Below, piece after piece: positions 8,175 to 14,217 of a stretch of 14,217 nt of DNA (position 1 is its first letter; every line of letters begins with the position of its first letter). This DNA comes from Porphyromonadaceae bacterium. Lineage in GTDB: Bacteria; Bacteroidota; Bacteroidia; Bacteroidales; Paludibacteraceae. The DNA is taken from the NCBI GenBank assembly GCA_905372135.1, contig CAJPNS010000046.1:1-14217 (forward strand), read 5' to 3'. Position numbers and translations under genes: made by a program. The notes under the pieces are model-generated. The model did not search any database, was not told the DNA's origin, and saw nothing but the letters and a program-made list of their open reading frames with translations.

Positions 8175-9632
8175 TTAAATATTTACCTTATTGCCCATAT
8201 CGAGCTTGATAAAGATAAATAGCAGTATCGTAAAGGCAAGCAACGACGAACCGCCGTATGAGAAAAACGGCAAAGGTATCCCTATTACAGGCACTATTCC
8301 CACGACCATACCTATATTAATGATAACGTGGAAGATAAATATCCCAGCCACCGAATAGCCATAAACACGGGCAAAGATATTGGACTGTCGCTCACTTAGA
8401 AACAAGATGCGATAAATAAAGAGGAAAAACATAGATACCACTAATATACTTCCGACAACCCCCCACTCCTCGGCAATGGTACAGAATATGAAGTCGGTAT
8501 CTTGCTCGGGCACAAACTTTAGCTTTGTCTGTGTCCCTTTCAGAAATCCTTTGCCCCAAAGCCCGCCCGACGAAATGGCTATCTTCGACTGATTGGTATT
8601 CCACTCGGCACCTTTGGGGTCTTCTTTGAGCCCCAACAGAGTCTCGATACGTATCTTCTGATGAGGCTCTAAAACTTTCTCGAATATAAATTCCGTTGAA
8701 AATGAGTATGCTACAAATGATATTATAAAAACCGCCGTAAGCAGATAAATTTTTCTGCCCGAATCGATAAATACCTTTACAAGCAGCCCCAACATCAAAA
8801 GAGCGGCTAATAGAGCGACATATAGCAAATCTATTTTTATCAGAAAGATATTCAGTACTATAGCTATAGCATACAGTCCCAAGACGATACCCAATATATG
8901 TATTATCCTTATTTTCGTGTTGTGTATGGCATATAGTTCGTAGATAATAGCTGCTATCAATAGTATTATATTGGTAGAGATGAGTTTACCCAGATGTTCG
9001 GTATAGAATATTTCGGTATCGCTTGCGAAACGTATGGTAACAATAAAAACGACGACCGACAGAAAAGCGACCAATATCACCATAGGCGAAAGCCCTTCGC
9101 GATAGAGCATTAGCATAAAAGCCAAGAATACCAAGGCAGAGCCCGCCTCTTTCTGCATCAGTATGATAGCCATAGGCAAGGCTATGATTAGTATGGTTAC
9201 CAGTATCTTACGCCGAACCGAGATGAAAAAAATATTCTGTAAGCTATAGAAATATGCTATCGCTAAGGCAGTGGCAAACTTGGCAAATTCTGCGGGCTGT
9301 ATCGAAAAACCTCCTATCACGAGCCACGAATGAGAGCCTTTGATGTTTGGAGCAACGAAGAGCGTAACTATAAGCAACACTACTACAGCCACATATATAA
9401 CGTACGACCACGTATAGAAAAACAGTGGCTTGGTATTGAGTATGACGATAGCAGCCACAATACTGACGCAAATCCATATAAATTGCATCCCTGAGCGGTA
9501 ATCTATATCGAGTATTGAGGTCTGGCTTTTGACATAACTTGCCTCATATACGCATACCCAACCCAATATCAGGAATATGGCATACAATATTAACAAAGGT
9601 TTGTCGATACGCCTGAAAAAAGAGTTTTGCAT
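8175..9632 (-). CDS. rodA: RodA, SEDS peptidoglycan glycosyltransferase
   Basis: This 485-residue polytopic membrane protein polymerises lipid II into glycan strands during cell elongation, normally with a class B PBP2. SEDS motifs are clear: GSHSWLVIGGFSIQPAEFAKF after the third helix, DPKGAEWNTNQSKIAISSGG, GKGFLKGTQTKLKFVPEQDT followed by DFIF, and PVIGIPLPFFSYGGSSLLAF near the C-terminus. The Asp of DPKG probably corresponds to the catalytic Asp of E. coli RodA. It is longer than E. coli RodA (about 370) because of extra hydrophobic segments in the middle (roughly residues 215-325), as is common in Bacteroidota. The usually PD-containing motif before GSALV reads QKEAGSALV here. No mrdA/mreBCD genes are adjacent. 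Instead it follows the YtxH/holin-like/unknown trio with a 27-base gap, so it is probably co-transcribed with them. Confidence 0.93.
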   Translation of the reverse strand: MQNSFFRRIDKPLLILYAIFLILGWVCVYEASYVKSQTSILDIDYRSGMQFIWICVSIVAAIVILNTKPLFFYTWSYVIYVAVVVLLIVTLFVAPNIKGSHSWLVIGGFSIQPAEFAKFATALAIAYFYSLQNIFFISVRRKILVTILIIALPMAIILMQKEAGSALVFLAFMLMLYREGLSPMVILVAFLSVVVFIVTIRFASDTEIFYTEHLGKLISTNIILLIAAIIYELYAIHNTKIRIIHILGIVLGLYAIAIVLNIFLIKIDLLYVALLAALLMLGLLVKVFIDSGRKIYLLTAVFIISFVAYSFSTEFIFEKVLEPHQKIRIETLLGLKEDPKGAEWNTNQSKIAISSGGLWGKGFLKGTQTKLKFVPEQDTDFIFCTIAEEWGVVGSILVVSMFFLFIYRILFLSERQSNIFARVYGYSVAGIFIFHVIINIGMVVGIVPVIGIPLPFFSYGGSSLLAFTILLFIFIKLDMGNKVNI

Positions 9633-9659
9633 ACGGATATATGGCTAAAAATGAGCAGA

Positions 9660-9893
9660 TTACCTTCTTTTTCTAAGAAACGATAATGCTATCTTGGCTA
9701 CCGATATAAATATGGGAGCCCACGAAATGCTCCTCGACAAAGGCTTGAATATCATCGACACGAAACCTATCGGACGCGAAACTTTCTCTATTTTGCTAAG
9801 TACTGCAGACCTGTATTCGTTTCGTGTTATTATCAGATTGCGGCGTAGACGTTGCAGGTCTTCGAGCGATTCTATCGGTTGGTTCAGACTCAT
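9660..9893 (-). CDS. Small protein of unknown function between holin-like gene and rodA
   Basis: This is a 77-residue protein. The N-terminal half is charged and probably helical (EDLQRLRRNLIITRNEYRSA). The C-terminal half is more hydrophobic (GFVSMIFKP, then WAPIFISVAKIALSFL) and ends in a basic RKRR, which suggests a peripheral or single-pass membrane protein with the tail in the cytoplasm. Its ATG overlaps the stop of the holin-like gene (TCAT at 9890-9893, i.e. an ATGA overlap), so translational coupling is likely and the reading frame is well supported. I do not recognise a named family. Similar small proteins often accompany YtxH and holin-like genes in Bacteroidota. Confidence 0.75.
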   Translation of the reverse strand: MSLNQPIESLEDLQRLRRNLIITRNEYRSAVLSKIEKVSRPIGFVSMIFKPLSRSISWAPIFISVAKIALSFLRKRR

Positions 9894-10291
9894 TGTTGTG
9901 GAATATTGTTGTTATGCTTTTTTTCGTTATCCGCAGTCGTATCTGTAAGATTATCATCGGATTGAAAAAGCAGTTTATATACTTTTTTGATAAAGAAATT
10001 CAAAAACAGTCGTTCGCTAAAAGCGATTATCATAATCGACAGTGCGATGAACAGCACTATCATAATGATAGTAGCCCAGAATACCGAATCGGTCATCTGA
10101 TTGAACAGGTTGAAAAGCATCACCGAAAAATAGGCGATAGCGACGGTAGCCATTATCGCCGCCAAGACGATGCCTATAACGAAAGTCATCAGCTTGGAGA
10201 TTTTTTCTAACAGACTTATTTTCAGTATATCAACCTCTACTTTGATATAATCTTTCACCTCTTCGATAAATGGTTTGTTGTCTTCGGCCAT
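9890..10291 (-). CDS. Holin-like (phage holin superfamily 3_6-type) membrane protein
   Basis: This is a 133-residue protein. An amphipathic, charged N-terminus (FIEEVKDYIKVEVDILKISL) is followed by two transmembrane helices (about residues 35-62 and 69-93), a basic juxtamembrane stretch and a hydrophilic tail rich in Asp/Asn (SDDNLTDTTADNEKKHNNNI). This layout matches the family often annotated as putative holin-X or phage holin family protein. In Bacteroidota chromosomes that family travels with YtxH proteins and is not evidence of a prophage. No lysis gene or other phage gene is nearby. It overlaps the next gene by four bases and is separated from ytxH by a hairpin that could reduce read-through. 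Confidence 0.8.
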   Translation of the reverse strand: MAEDNKPFIEEVKDYIKVEVDILKISLLEKISKLMTFVIGIVLAAIMATVAIAYFSVMLFNLFNQMTDSVFWATIIMIVLFIALSIMIIAFSERLFLNFFIKKVYKLLFQSDDNLTDTTADNEKKHNNNIPQQ

Positions 10292-10327
10292 GGTTATATT
10301 TTTTCAGTTGTCGTTTTTTACAAAAAC

Positions 10328-10360
10328 GATAAACTGCTACCTGAGTGGCAGCAATTTATC
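10328..10360 (-). terminator. Hairpin with T-run between ytxH and the holin-like gene
   Basis: The arms GATAAACTGCTACC (10328-10341) and GGCAGCAATTTATC (10347-10360) pair over 12 of 14 positions, with a 5-base loop. Read on the minus strand, the stem is followed at once by GTTTTTGT, so it has terminator form in the direction of the ytxH operon. A second small palindrome (CGTTTTT-TAC-AAAAACG, 10311-10327) sits just beyond it. It could be a partial terminator or attenuator that makes ytxH more abundant than the downstream genes. Confidence 0.55.
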
Positions 10361-10370
10361 ATTCGATTCA

Positions 10371-10598
10371 CTAAGCCTCTTGGTGCGATATTTTATTTAC
10401 AACGCTCGCCTTAAGGTCTTGCAACTTCTCTTGCAGGTCGTTGTACTGATCTTCGCCCAAGCCCGATTTGATACCGCTTTTTATCTTATCTGCGATATAT
10501 TCACGAGTCTCTTCTCCGCTTCTGGGAGCCAGTAGCAATGCTGCTACACCACCGGCGACTACTCCGCCTAAAAATGCCAATAAAGTGTTTTTATTCAT
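10371..10598 (-). CDS. YtxH domain-containing small membrane protein
   Basis: This 75-residue protein has one N-terminal hydrophobic, Gly/Ala-rich helix (residues 6-23, LLAFLGGVVAGGVAALLL) followed directly by APRSGEETR, the signature of the YtxH/gas-vesicle-like small protein family. The rest is a charged helix with KIKSGIKSGLGEDQYNDLQEK heptad-like spacing. Such proteins are often stress-induced and sit at the membrane, but their biochemical role is unknown. It is the first gene of the minus-strand run that leads through the holin-like gene to rodA, with a promoter-like box about 30 bases upstream. Confidence 0.85.
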   Translation of the reverse strand: MNKNTLLAFLGGVVAGGVAALLLAPRSGEETREYIADKIKSGIKSGLGEDQYNDLQEKLQDLKASVVNKISHQEA

Positions 10599-10631
10599 AT
10601 CATTATATTATTAAAGTGTTTATACCGATAG

Positions 10632-10659
10632 CAAAGATATACAAATATCAATCGACAAA
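10632..10659 (-). promoter_or_regulatory. Promoter of ytxH operon
   Basis: On the minus strand a -7 box TATCTTTG (10639-10632) matches TAnnTTTG. A TTTG (10659-10656) lies 16 bases upstream of it, slightly closer than usual, inside the 3' end of the kinase-like gene. The start codon is at 10598, giving a leader of about 25-30 bases. Confidence 0.55.
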
Positions 10660-11253
10660 CAACTTTTTGAACGTTTTTAACACAACATCTACCGCTCCCT
10701 CCACACCTAATAGCGATGTATTGAGGCACATATCGTACGACGAGGCTTGTCCCCATATTTTATTGGTATAGAAGTTGTAGTACGAAGAGCGTTTTTTATC
10801 GGTACTCTCTACTTTTTTCATAGCGCTATCGTGCGAAATATTAAGCGTTTGCGAGATATTGGCAATCCTATCGTCCAATTCGGCACAGACAAAGATACGA
10901 AGGGTTTTCGGGTGTTGTCGCAATATATAGTCGGCACACCGCCCCACGAATATACAACTCTCTCTCTGCGATATATCTCGTATCGTATCGCTTTGAATTT
11001 GAAAGAGATTCTCGTTTTGTATGAAATTATCGTTGTTGCTCCAGATAGATCTAAGTGCCTTCTGTAGAAAGCTATAACTCTCCTTCTCGTCGGCGTGCTC
11101 AAAGACATCGCTACAAAGTCCGCTCTGACGAGCAGCTATGGAGAGTATGTTTTTGTCGTACAGAGGAATATGCAACTCCTCCGATAGCCTTTTGCCTATC
11201 GCGAGCCCATTGCTGCCTATCTCTCTGCCTATGGTGATGATTGGATATTCCAT
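10648..11253 (-). CDS. Cytidylate kinase-like family protein
   Basis: This 201-residue P-loop protein begins IITIGREIGSNGLAIGKRLSE. The GREIGSNG (residues 9-16) is the variant phosphate-binding loop of the cytidylate kinase-like family (PF13189 type). Further family features are the LYDKNIL after the first helix (31-37), FVGRCADYIL (102-111) and the basic lid-like VESTDKKRSSYYNFYT (138-153). Length is typical. These proteins resemble Cmk, but the true substrate is usually untested, so I do not assign the symbol cmk. It stands alone: its stop lies beneath the ytxH promoter and its start faces the ahpC promoter region. Confidence 0.85.
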   Translation of the reverse strand: MEYPIITIGREIGSNGLAIGKRLSEELHIPLYDKNILSIAARQSGLCSDVFEHADEKESYSFLQKALRSIWSNNDNFIQNENLFQIQSDTIRDISQRESCIFVGRCADYILRQHPKTLRIFVCAELDDRIANISQTLNISHDSAMKKVESTDKKRSSYYNFYTNKIWGQASSYDMCLNTSLLGVEGAVDVVLKTFKKLFVD

Positions 11254-11272
11254 CGAGTCGTTGATTTTTCTG

Positions 11273-11280
11273 CAAAATTA
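11273..11280 (-). promoter_or_regulatory. -7 box of the kinase-like gene
   Basis: TAATTTTG on the minus strand (11280-11273) matches TAnnTTTG and lies 20 bases before the ATG. No convincing TTTG is seen at the -33 distance, so this is a weaker call. The implied leader is very short. Confidence 0.45.
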
Positions 11281-11385
11281 CTACTTTACGACAATAATAA
11301 CACTCCGAACAAAGCCGGTATTAGCATTTATATATTAAGGATAGCGGCAATATAAACACCGTCAATATGCATATAAAAATCATCT

Positions 11386-11417
11386 GTTGTGGGGTTGCGA
11401 AGATGACTGTACCTTTG
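11386..11417 (+). promoter_or_regulatory. ahpC promoter (-33 GTTG, -7 TACCTTTG)
   Basis: A TACCTTTG box (11410-11417) fits TAnnTTTG, and GTTG (11386-11389) lies 20 bases upstream, the usual spacing for a Bacteroidota sigma-ABfr-type promoter. Transcription would start near 11424, leaving a leader of about 44 A/T-rich bases before ATG 11468. A perfect 10-base palindrome ATATGCATAT (11365-11374) lies just upstream of the -33 box and could bind a regulator. The rest of the 214-base gap shows nothing definite. Confidence 0.65.
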
Positions 11418-11467
11418 CAAAAAATTTAAAACAACAGATTAATTAAGAATATAAATAAGATAATTTT

Positions 11468-12040
11468 ATGGCACAGACAATCATCAATTCAATCATGCCG
11501 AGCTTCAAACTGCAGGCATATCGCAAAGGCGAAGGTTTTGTAACCGTTTCCAACGACGACCTCAAAGGTAAATGGGCAGTATTGCTATTCTATCCTGCCG
11601 ACTTTACATTCGTATGTCCCACCGAGTTGGCCGATATGGCAGACCATTACGAAGAGTTCGAAAAACTCGGTGTAGAGGTATATTCAGTATCTACCGACAC
11701 TCATTTTGTACACAAAGCGTGGGCAGATGCTTCCGAAAAAATCAACAACATCCAATACACTATGTTGGCAGACCCCACGGGTAATCTCTGCCGTGCTATG
11801 GGTGTTATGATAGAAGAGGCAGGTGTGGCTTACAGAGGCACATTCTTGTTCAACCCACAGGGAGAGGTGAAAGTAGTGGAAATACACGACAACGGAATAG
11901 GTCGCGACGCTTCGGAACTTCTACGCAAGGTGAAAGCCGCTCAATTCGTAGCAGCTCACCCCGATGCAGCTTGCCCTGCCAAGTGGAGAGAAGGCGACGA
12001 GGTTCTCAAACCAAGTATCGATCTCGTAGGTAAGATTTAA
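11468..12040 (+). CDS. ahpC: Alkyl hydroperoxide reductase subunit C (typical 2-Cys peroxiredoxin)
   Basis: This cytoplasmic peroxiredoxin reduces hydrogen peroxide, organic peroxides and peroxynitrite. At 190 residues it has normal length. The peroxidatic Cys50 sits in DFTFVCPTEL with the upstream Pro/Thr active-site residues in place. The resolving Cys169 is in DAACPAKW. The oxidised form is a disulfide-linked dimer re-reduced by AhpF. The C-terminus SIDLVGKI is the same type as the E. coli protein. The motif that reads GG(L/I)G in sensitive peroxiredoxins appears as NGIG (142-145). The A-rich leader AAATAAGATAATTTT lacks a Shine-Dalgarno sequence. ahpF follows after 124 bases. Oxidative-stress induction is expected from family knowledge, but no clear OxyR site is visible. 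Confidence 0.97.
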   Translation: MAQTIINSIMPSFKLQAYRKGEGFVTVSNDDLKGKWAVLLFYPADFTFVCPTELADMADHYEEFEKLGVEVYSVSTDTHFVHKAWADASEKINNIQYTMLADPTGNLCRAMGVMIEEAGVAYRGTFLFNPQGEVKVVEIHDNGIGRDASELLRKVKAAQFVAAHPDAACPAKWREGDEVLKPSIDLVGKI

Positions 12041-12164
12041 TCTACCGATAATGTAAAAATCAGGAATTGGGCGGTATATAGTAAATCTTTTCATACAAAA
12101 TCCTAAAATAGTCCTCCGTTCAATTCCTATTTTACTTAACAACTAAAAAAAACACAAACATATT
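12041..12164 (+). other. ahpC-ahpF spacer with two inverted repeats
   Basis: The 124-base spacer holds AGGAATTG (12062-12069) and its exact inverse CAATTCCT (12121-12128), and inside that TAAAATAG (12104-12111) with CTATTTTA (12127-12134), a weak hairpin with a 15-base loop. The two structures share bases 12127-12128 and would partly exclude each other. There is no T-run, so this is not a classic terminator. It ends in an A-rich leader before ATG 12165. Confidence 0.3.
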
Positions 12165-13715
12165 ATGTTAGATCAATCTATGTTAGACAGCCTAAAAGGT
12201 ATTTTTGCTCCGCTTACGGGCAATTATACACTATCGGCTGCAACCACAAACGACAAAAACGGTAACGATCTTGCTACAATGTGTCGTCAGATGGCTTCGG
12301 TATCGGAGCATATCGTAGCAGAGGTACATACTGCCGATAGACTGAGCCTGACATTACTCAAAGATGGCAAAGAACTTGGTATCGTATTCCGCGGTATCCC
12401 TGGTGGACACGAGTTTACAAGTTTGTTGCTTGCCATACTTAATGCCGATGGTAAAGGAAAAAATCTACCCGACGAATTGCTTGCGGCACGTATCGGAGCA
12501 TTGAATACACCTCTGAAGCTAACCACATACGCATCGCTTACCTGCATCAACTGCCCCGACGTTGTACAAAGCCTCAACCTGATGGCTCTTTACAACCAAG
12601 GTATTACTCACGAGATGGTAGATGGTGCTATATATAAGGAAGAGGTCGAACGCCTCGATATCAGCGCAGTACCTACCGTATATGCCAACGGCGAATTGCT
12701 GCACGTCGGCAAATCTACTCTCGGCGAACTACTTGCAAAACTCGAAGAGAAGATAGGAGCAGGCAAGATAGACACACTGCCTTCGGCAGCGAAGCAATAC
12801 GACTTGGTCGTGGTCGGAGGTGGACCGGCAGGCACATCGGCAGCCATATACTCTGCCCGCAAAGGGCTTAATGTGGCAGTCGTAGCCGAACGTATCGGAG
12901 GACAGGTCAACGAAACCGTAGGTATCGAAAACCTGCCGTCGGTACCCCAAACCACAGGTGCCGAACTTGCAGCAGCACTAAAAACACACGCACAAACATA
13001 TAACATAACTCTGCTCGAACAGCGTTTGGTAGAGGCGATACGCGAAGAAGACGGAGGTTTTGTGCTCTCTACTTCGCTTGGAGAAGAGTTGAAGACATCT
13101 CAGGTCATAATAGCCACCGGAGCCAAATGGCGTAAACTCGGTGTCGAAGGCGAAGACCGATATATCGGACGCGGAGTGGCGTTCTGTCCTCACTGCGACG
13201 GACCGTTTTTCAAAGACCGCCGTGTGGCTGTCGTCGGTGGCGGCAATTCGGGTATCGAGGCGGCAATAGACCTTGCAGGGATATGCTCGCACGTAACGGT
13301 ACTCGAGTTTATGCCCGAACTCAAAGCCGATGTGGTGCTACAACAGAAAGTCCGTTCGCTACCTAATGTAGAGGTGTTTACCAATGTCGCTACCGAAGAG
13401 ATCGTCGGCGATGGTTCGAAAGTTACGGGCATCAGGGTAAAAGACCGCAATACCGACCAAACCCGCACAATCGACCTCGATGGTGTATTCGTGCAGATAG
13501 GGCTTGCTGCCAATAGTGCCGTGTTCGCATCGATGGTAGAGACAAACCGTGTCGGAGAGATTGTCGTCGACGAACGTTGCCGCACGTCGAAAGCGGGTGT
13601 ATACGCCGCAGGCGACTGTACAACCGTACCTTACAAACAGATAGTAATAGCTATGGGTGAGGGAGCCAAAGCGTCGCTCACAGCATTCGACGATAGAATA
13701 AGAAACGAAAGATAA
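12165..13715 (+). CDS. ahpF: Alkyl hydroperoxide reductase subunit F (NADH:AhpC disulfide reductase)
   Basis: This flavoprotein of 516 residues passes electrons from NADH through FAD and two disulfide centres to AhpC. The N-terminal double-thioredoxin-like domain (1-200) contains the redox pair Cys127-Cys130 (LTCINCPDV). The thioredoxin-reductase-like part has the FAD motif VVVGGGPAGTSAA (215-227), the second redox pair Cys341-Cys344 in FCPHCDGP, the NAD-binding VVGGGNSGIEAA (356-367) and the C-terminal FAD motif VYAAGDCT (479-486). All catalytic elements are present and the length is close to E. coli AhpF (521). The first ATG gives MLDQSMLDSLKG, matching the family start. It is probably co-transcribed with ahpC and ends before a strong terminator. 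Confidence 0.97.
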   Translation: MLDQSMLDSLKGIFAPLTGNYTLSAATTNDKNGNDLATMCRQMASVSEHIVAEVHTADRLSLTLLKDGKELGIVFRGIPGGHEFTSLLLAILNADGKGKNLPDELLAARIGALNTPLKLTTYASLTCINCPDVVQSLNLMALYNQGITHEMVDGAIYKEEVERLDISAVPTVYANGELLHVGKSTLGELLAKLEEKIGAGKIDTLPSAAKQYDLVVVGGGPAGTSAAIYSARKGLNVAVVAERIGGQVNETVGIENLPSVPQTTGAELAAALKTHAQTYNITLLEQRLVEAIREEDGGFVLSTSLGEELKTSQVIIATGAKWRKLGVEGEDRYIGRGVAFCPHCDGPFFKDRRVAVVGGGNSGIEAAIDLAGICSHVTVLEFMPELKADVVLQQKVRSLPNVEVFTNVATEEIVGDGSKVTGIRVKDRNTDQTRTIDLDGVFVQIGLAANSAVFASMVETNRVGEIVVDERCRTSKAGVYAAGDCTTVPYKQIVIAMGEGAKASLTAFDDRIRNER

Positions 13716-13762
13716 GACTACATAAATATTTGGTTAAATGATTATATAATGTTAATGGAGGA

Positions 13763-13791
13763 GGGGCTACCGTGAGGATAGCCCCTTTTTT
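13763..13791 (+). terminator. Rho-independent terminator of ahpCF
   Basis: GGGGCTACC (13763-13771), a GTGA loop, and GGATAGCCCC (13776-13785) pair with one bulged T, followed directly by six Ts. It lies 48 bases after the ahpF stop and is a strong terminator in the plus direction. Confidence 0.92.
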
Positions 13792-13860
13792 GACGGTTAA
13801 GTGTAATTGAGTAGAAAAAATTTTATTGCTGTCCGATAAAGGTTTTTGATTTAGATAAAG

Positions 13861-13893
13861 AAATAGGCCGATTGCGTTGCAATCAGCCTATTT
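13861..13893 (-). terminator. Terminator hairpin of the T9SS cargo gene
   Basis: The arms AAATAGGCCGATTGC (13861-13875) and GCAATCAGCCTATTT (13879-13893) pair at 14 of 15 positions around a 3-base loop. On the minus strand the stem is followed by the T-rich CTTTATC. It lies 21 bases past the stop of the minus-strand gene at 13915. The spacing fits a terminator for that gene. With the ahpF terminator it insulates the convergent pair. Confidence 0.7.
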
Positions 13894-13914
13894 ACTCTAC
13901 TAACTTTATGCTTT

Positions 13915-14217
13915 TTATAATGAAACTTTCAATGCTTTCGATCCGATACGGACGATATACATACCCTTGCCAAGCAAGTTTGTATCGAGAGTAACGCTGG
14001 CGGAGGTTATGTTTTGGTGCATCACTTCGGCTCCGTACATCGTGATAACGGTCAGTGTCTTGCCTATCAGCTCTTGTGGAACGCCGATAACGATATTTCC
14101 TGCCTGTACCGAAAGAATTTTTATCTGTTCGTCGATATTTGCATCGTCGACCGAGGTAGTAACATTTTGATCTATCTTTATGGGCGCACTTGCCAGACAT
14201 CTTACACTATATCCCAT
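13915..14217 (-). CDS. C-terminal part of a probable T9SS-secreted protein (Por sorting domain)
   Basis: These are the last 100 residues of a protein whose 5' part lies beyond the right edge. The ATG at 14215-14217 coincides with the edge and is probably internal. The final 70 residues have the type A C-terminal sorting-domain pattern: GNIVIGVPQELIGKTLTVITM, YGAEVMHQNIT, LLGKGMYIVRIG, then KALKVSL at the end. Known domains of this type direct proteins across the outer membrane through the type IX secretion system and are removed by the sortase PorU. The upstream residues (SVRCLASAPIKIDQNVTTSV) show no identifiable catalytic domain, so the cargo cannot be named. Confidence 0.75.
   Translation of the reverse strand: MGYSVRCLASAPIKIDQNVTTSVDDANIDEQIKILSVQAGNIVIGVPQELIGKTLTVITMYGAEVMHQNITSASVTLDTNLLGKGMYIVRIGSKALKVSL

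Noticed and set aside
9890..10291. Holin-like gene as a sign of a prophage
   Set aside because: No endolysin, structural, integrase or other phage gene is nearby. The gene sits in a YtxH/RodA operon, where this family is commonly chromosomal.
10648..11253. True cytidylate kinase (cmk)
   Set aside because: The P-loop GREIGSNG and the overall pattern match the Cmk-like family of uncertain substrate, not housekeeping Cmk.
11339..11375. OxyR binding site upstream of ahpC
   Set aside because: Only a partial ATAG half-site fits. The spacing and remaining half-sites do not match the tandem consensus.

Overview
The window looks like chromosomal DNA of a Bacteroidota (Bacteroidales-type) bacterium. 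The evidence is the promoters, which match the TTTG / TAnnTTTG style of that phylum; A-rich rather than Shine-Dalgarno leaders; a eukaryote-like GH13 glycogen branching enzyme; a YtxH / holin-like small membrane protein pair; and a C-terminal fragment at the right edge that resembles a type IX secretion (Por) sorting domain. I see no tRNA, rRNA, CRISPR array, insertion sequence or clear phage region. No gene-free stretch exceeds 300 bases.

Layout. (1) 3-182: the 3' end of an unrecognised plus-strand gene. (2) 336-8171: a tight plus-strand run with gaps of 1 to 36 bases, probably one operon. It encodes an outer-membrane beta-barrel-like protein, a 1,4-alpha-glucan branching enzyme (glgB), a LysE-type exporter, and three consecutive genes that together look like a divided version of the roughly 1,400-residue acyl-CoA dehydratase activase / 2-hydroxyacyl-CoA dehydratase-like protein (662 + 336 + 417 residues). 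(3) 8175-10598, minus strand: a YtxH protein, a holin-like membrane protein, a 77-residue unknown and the peptidoglycan glycosyltransferase RodA, converging on the first operon with only 3 bases between stop codons. (4) 10648-11253, minus strand: a cytidylate-kinase-like protein. (5) 11468-13715, plus strand: ahpC-ahpF, the peroxide-reducing system, with its own good promoter and a strong terminator. (6) 13915-14217, minus strand: the C-terminal end of a probable secreted T9SS cargo protein, with its own terminator hairpin.

How the genes fit together. AhpC and AhpF form a complete NADH-peroxide reductase pair with all redox cysteines present. The YtxH / holin-like / small protein / RodA cluster is an envelope cluster with a possible link to cell-wall elongation. 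The three-gene activase/dehydratase-like block is the most unusual part. The first protein carries two ASKHA ATPase domains whose cysteine pairs have identical 39-residue spacing, so one chain could form the [4Fe-4S] site that the classical activators build as a homodimer. The next two proteins look like two related cysteine-bearing dehydratase-fold subunits. Their substrate is unknown.
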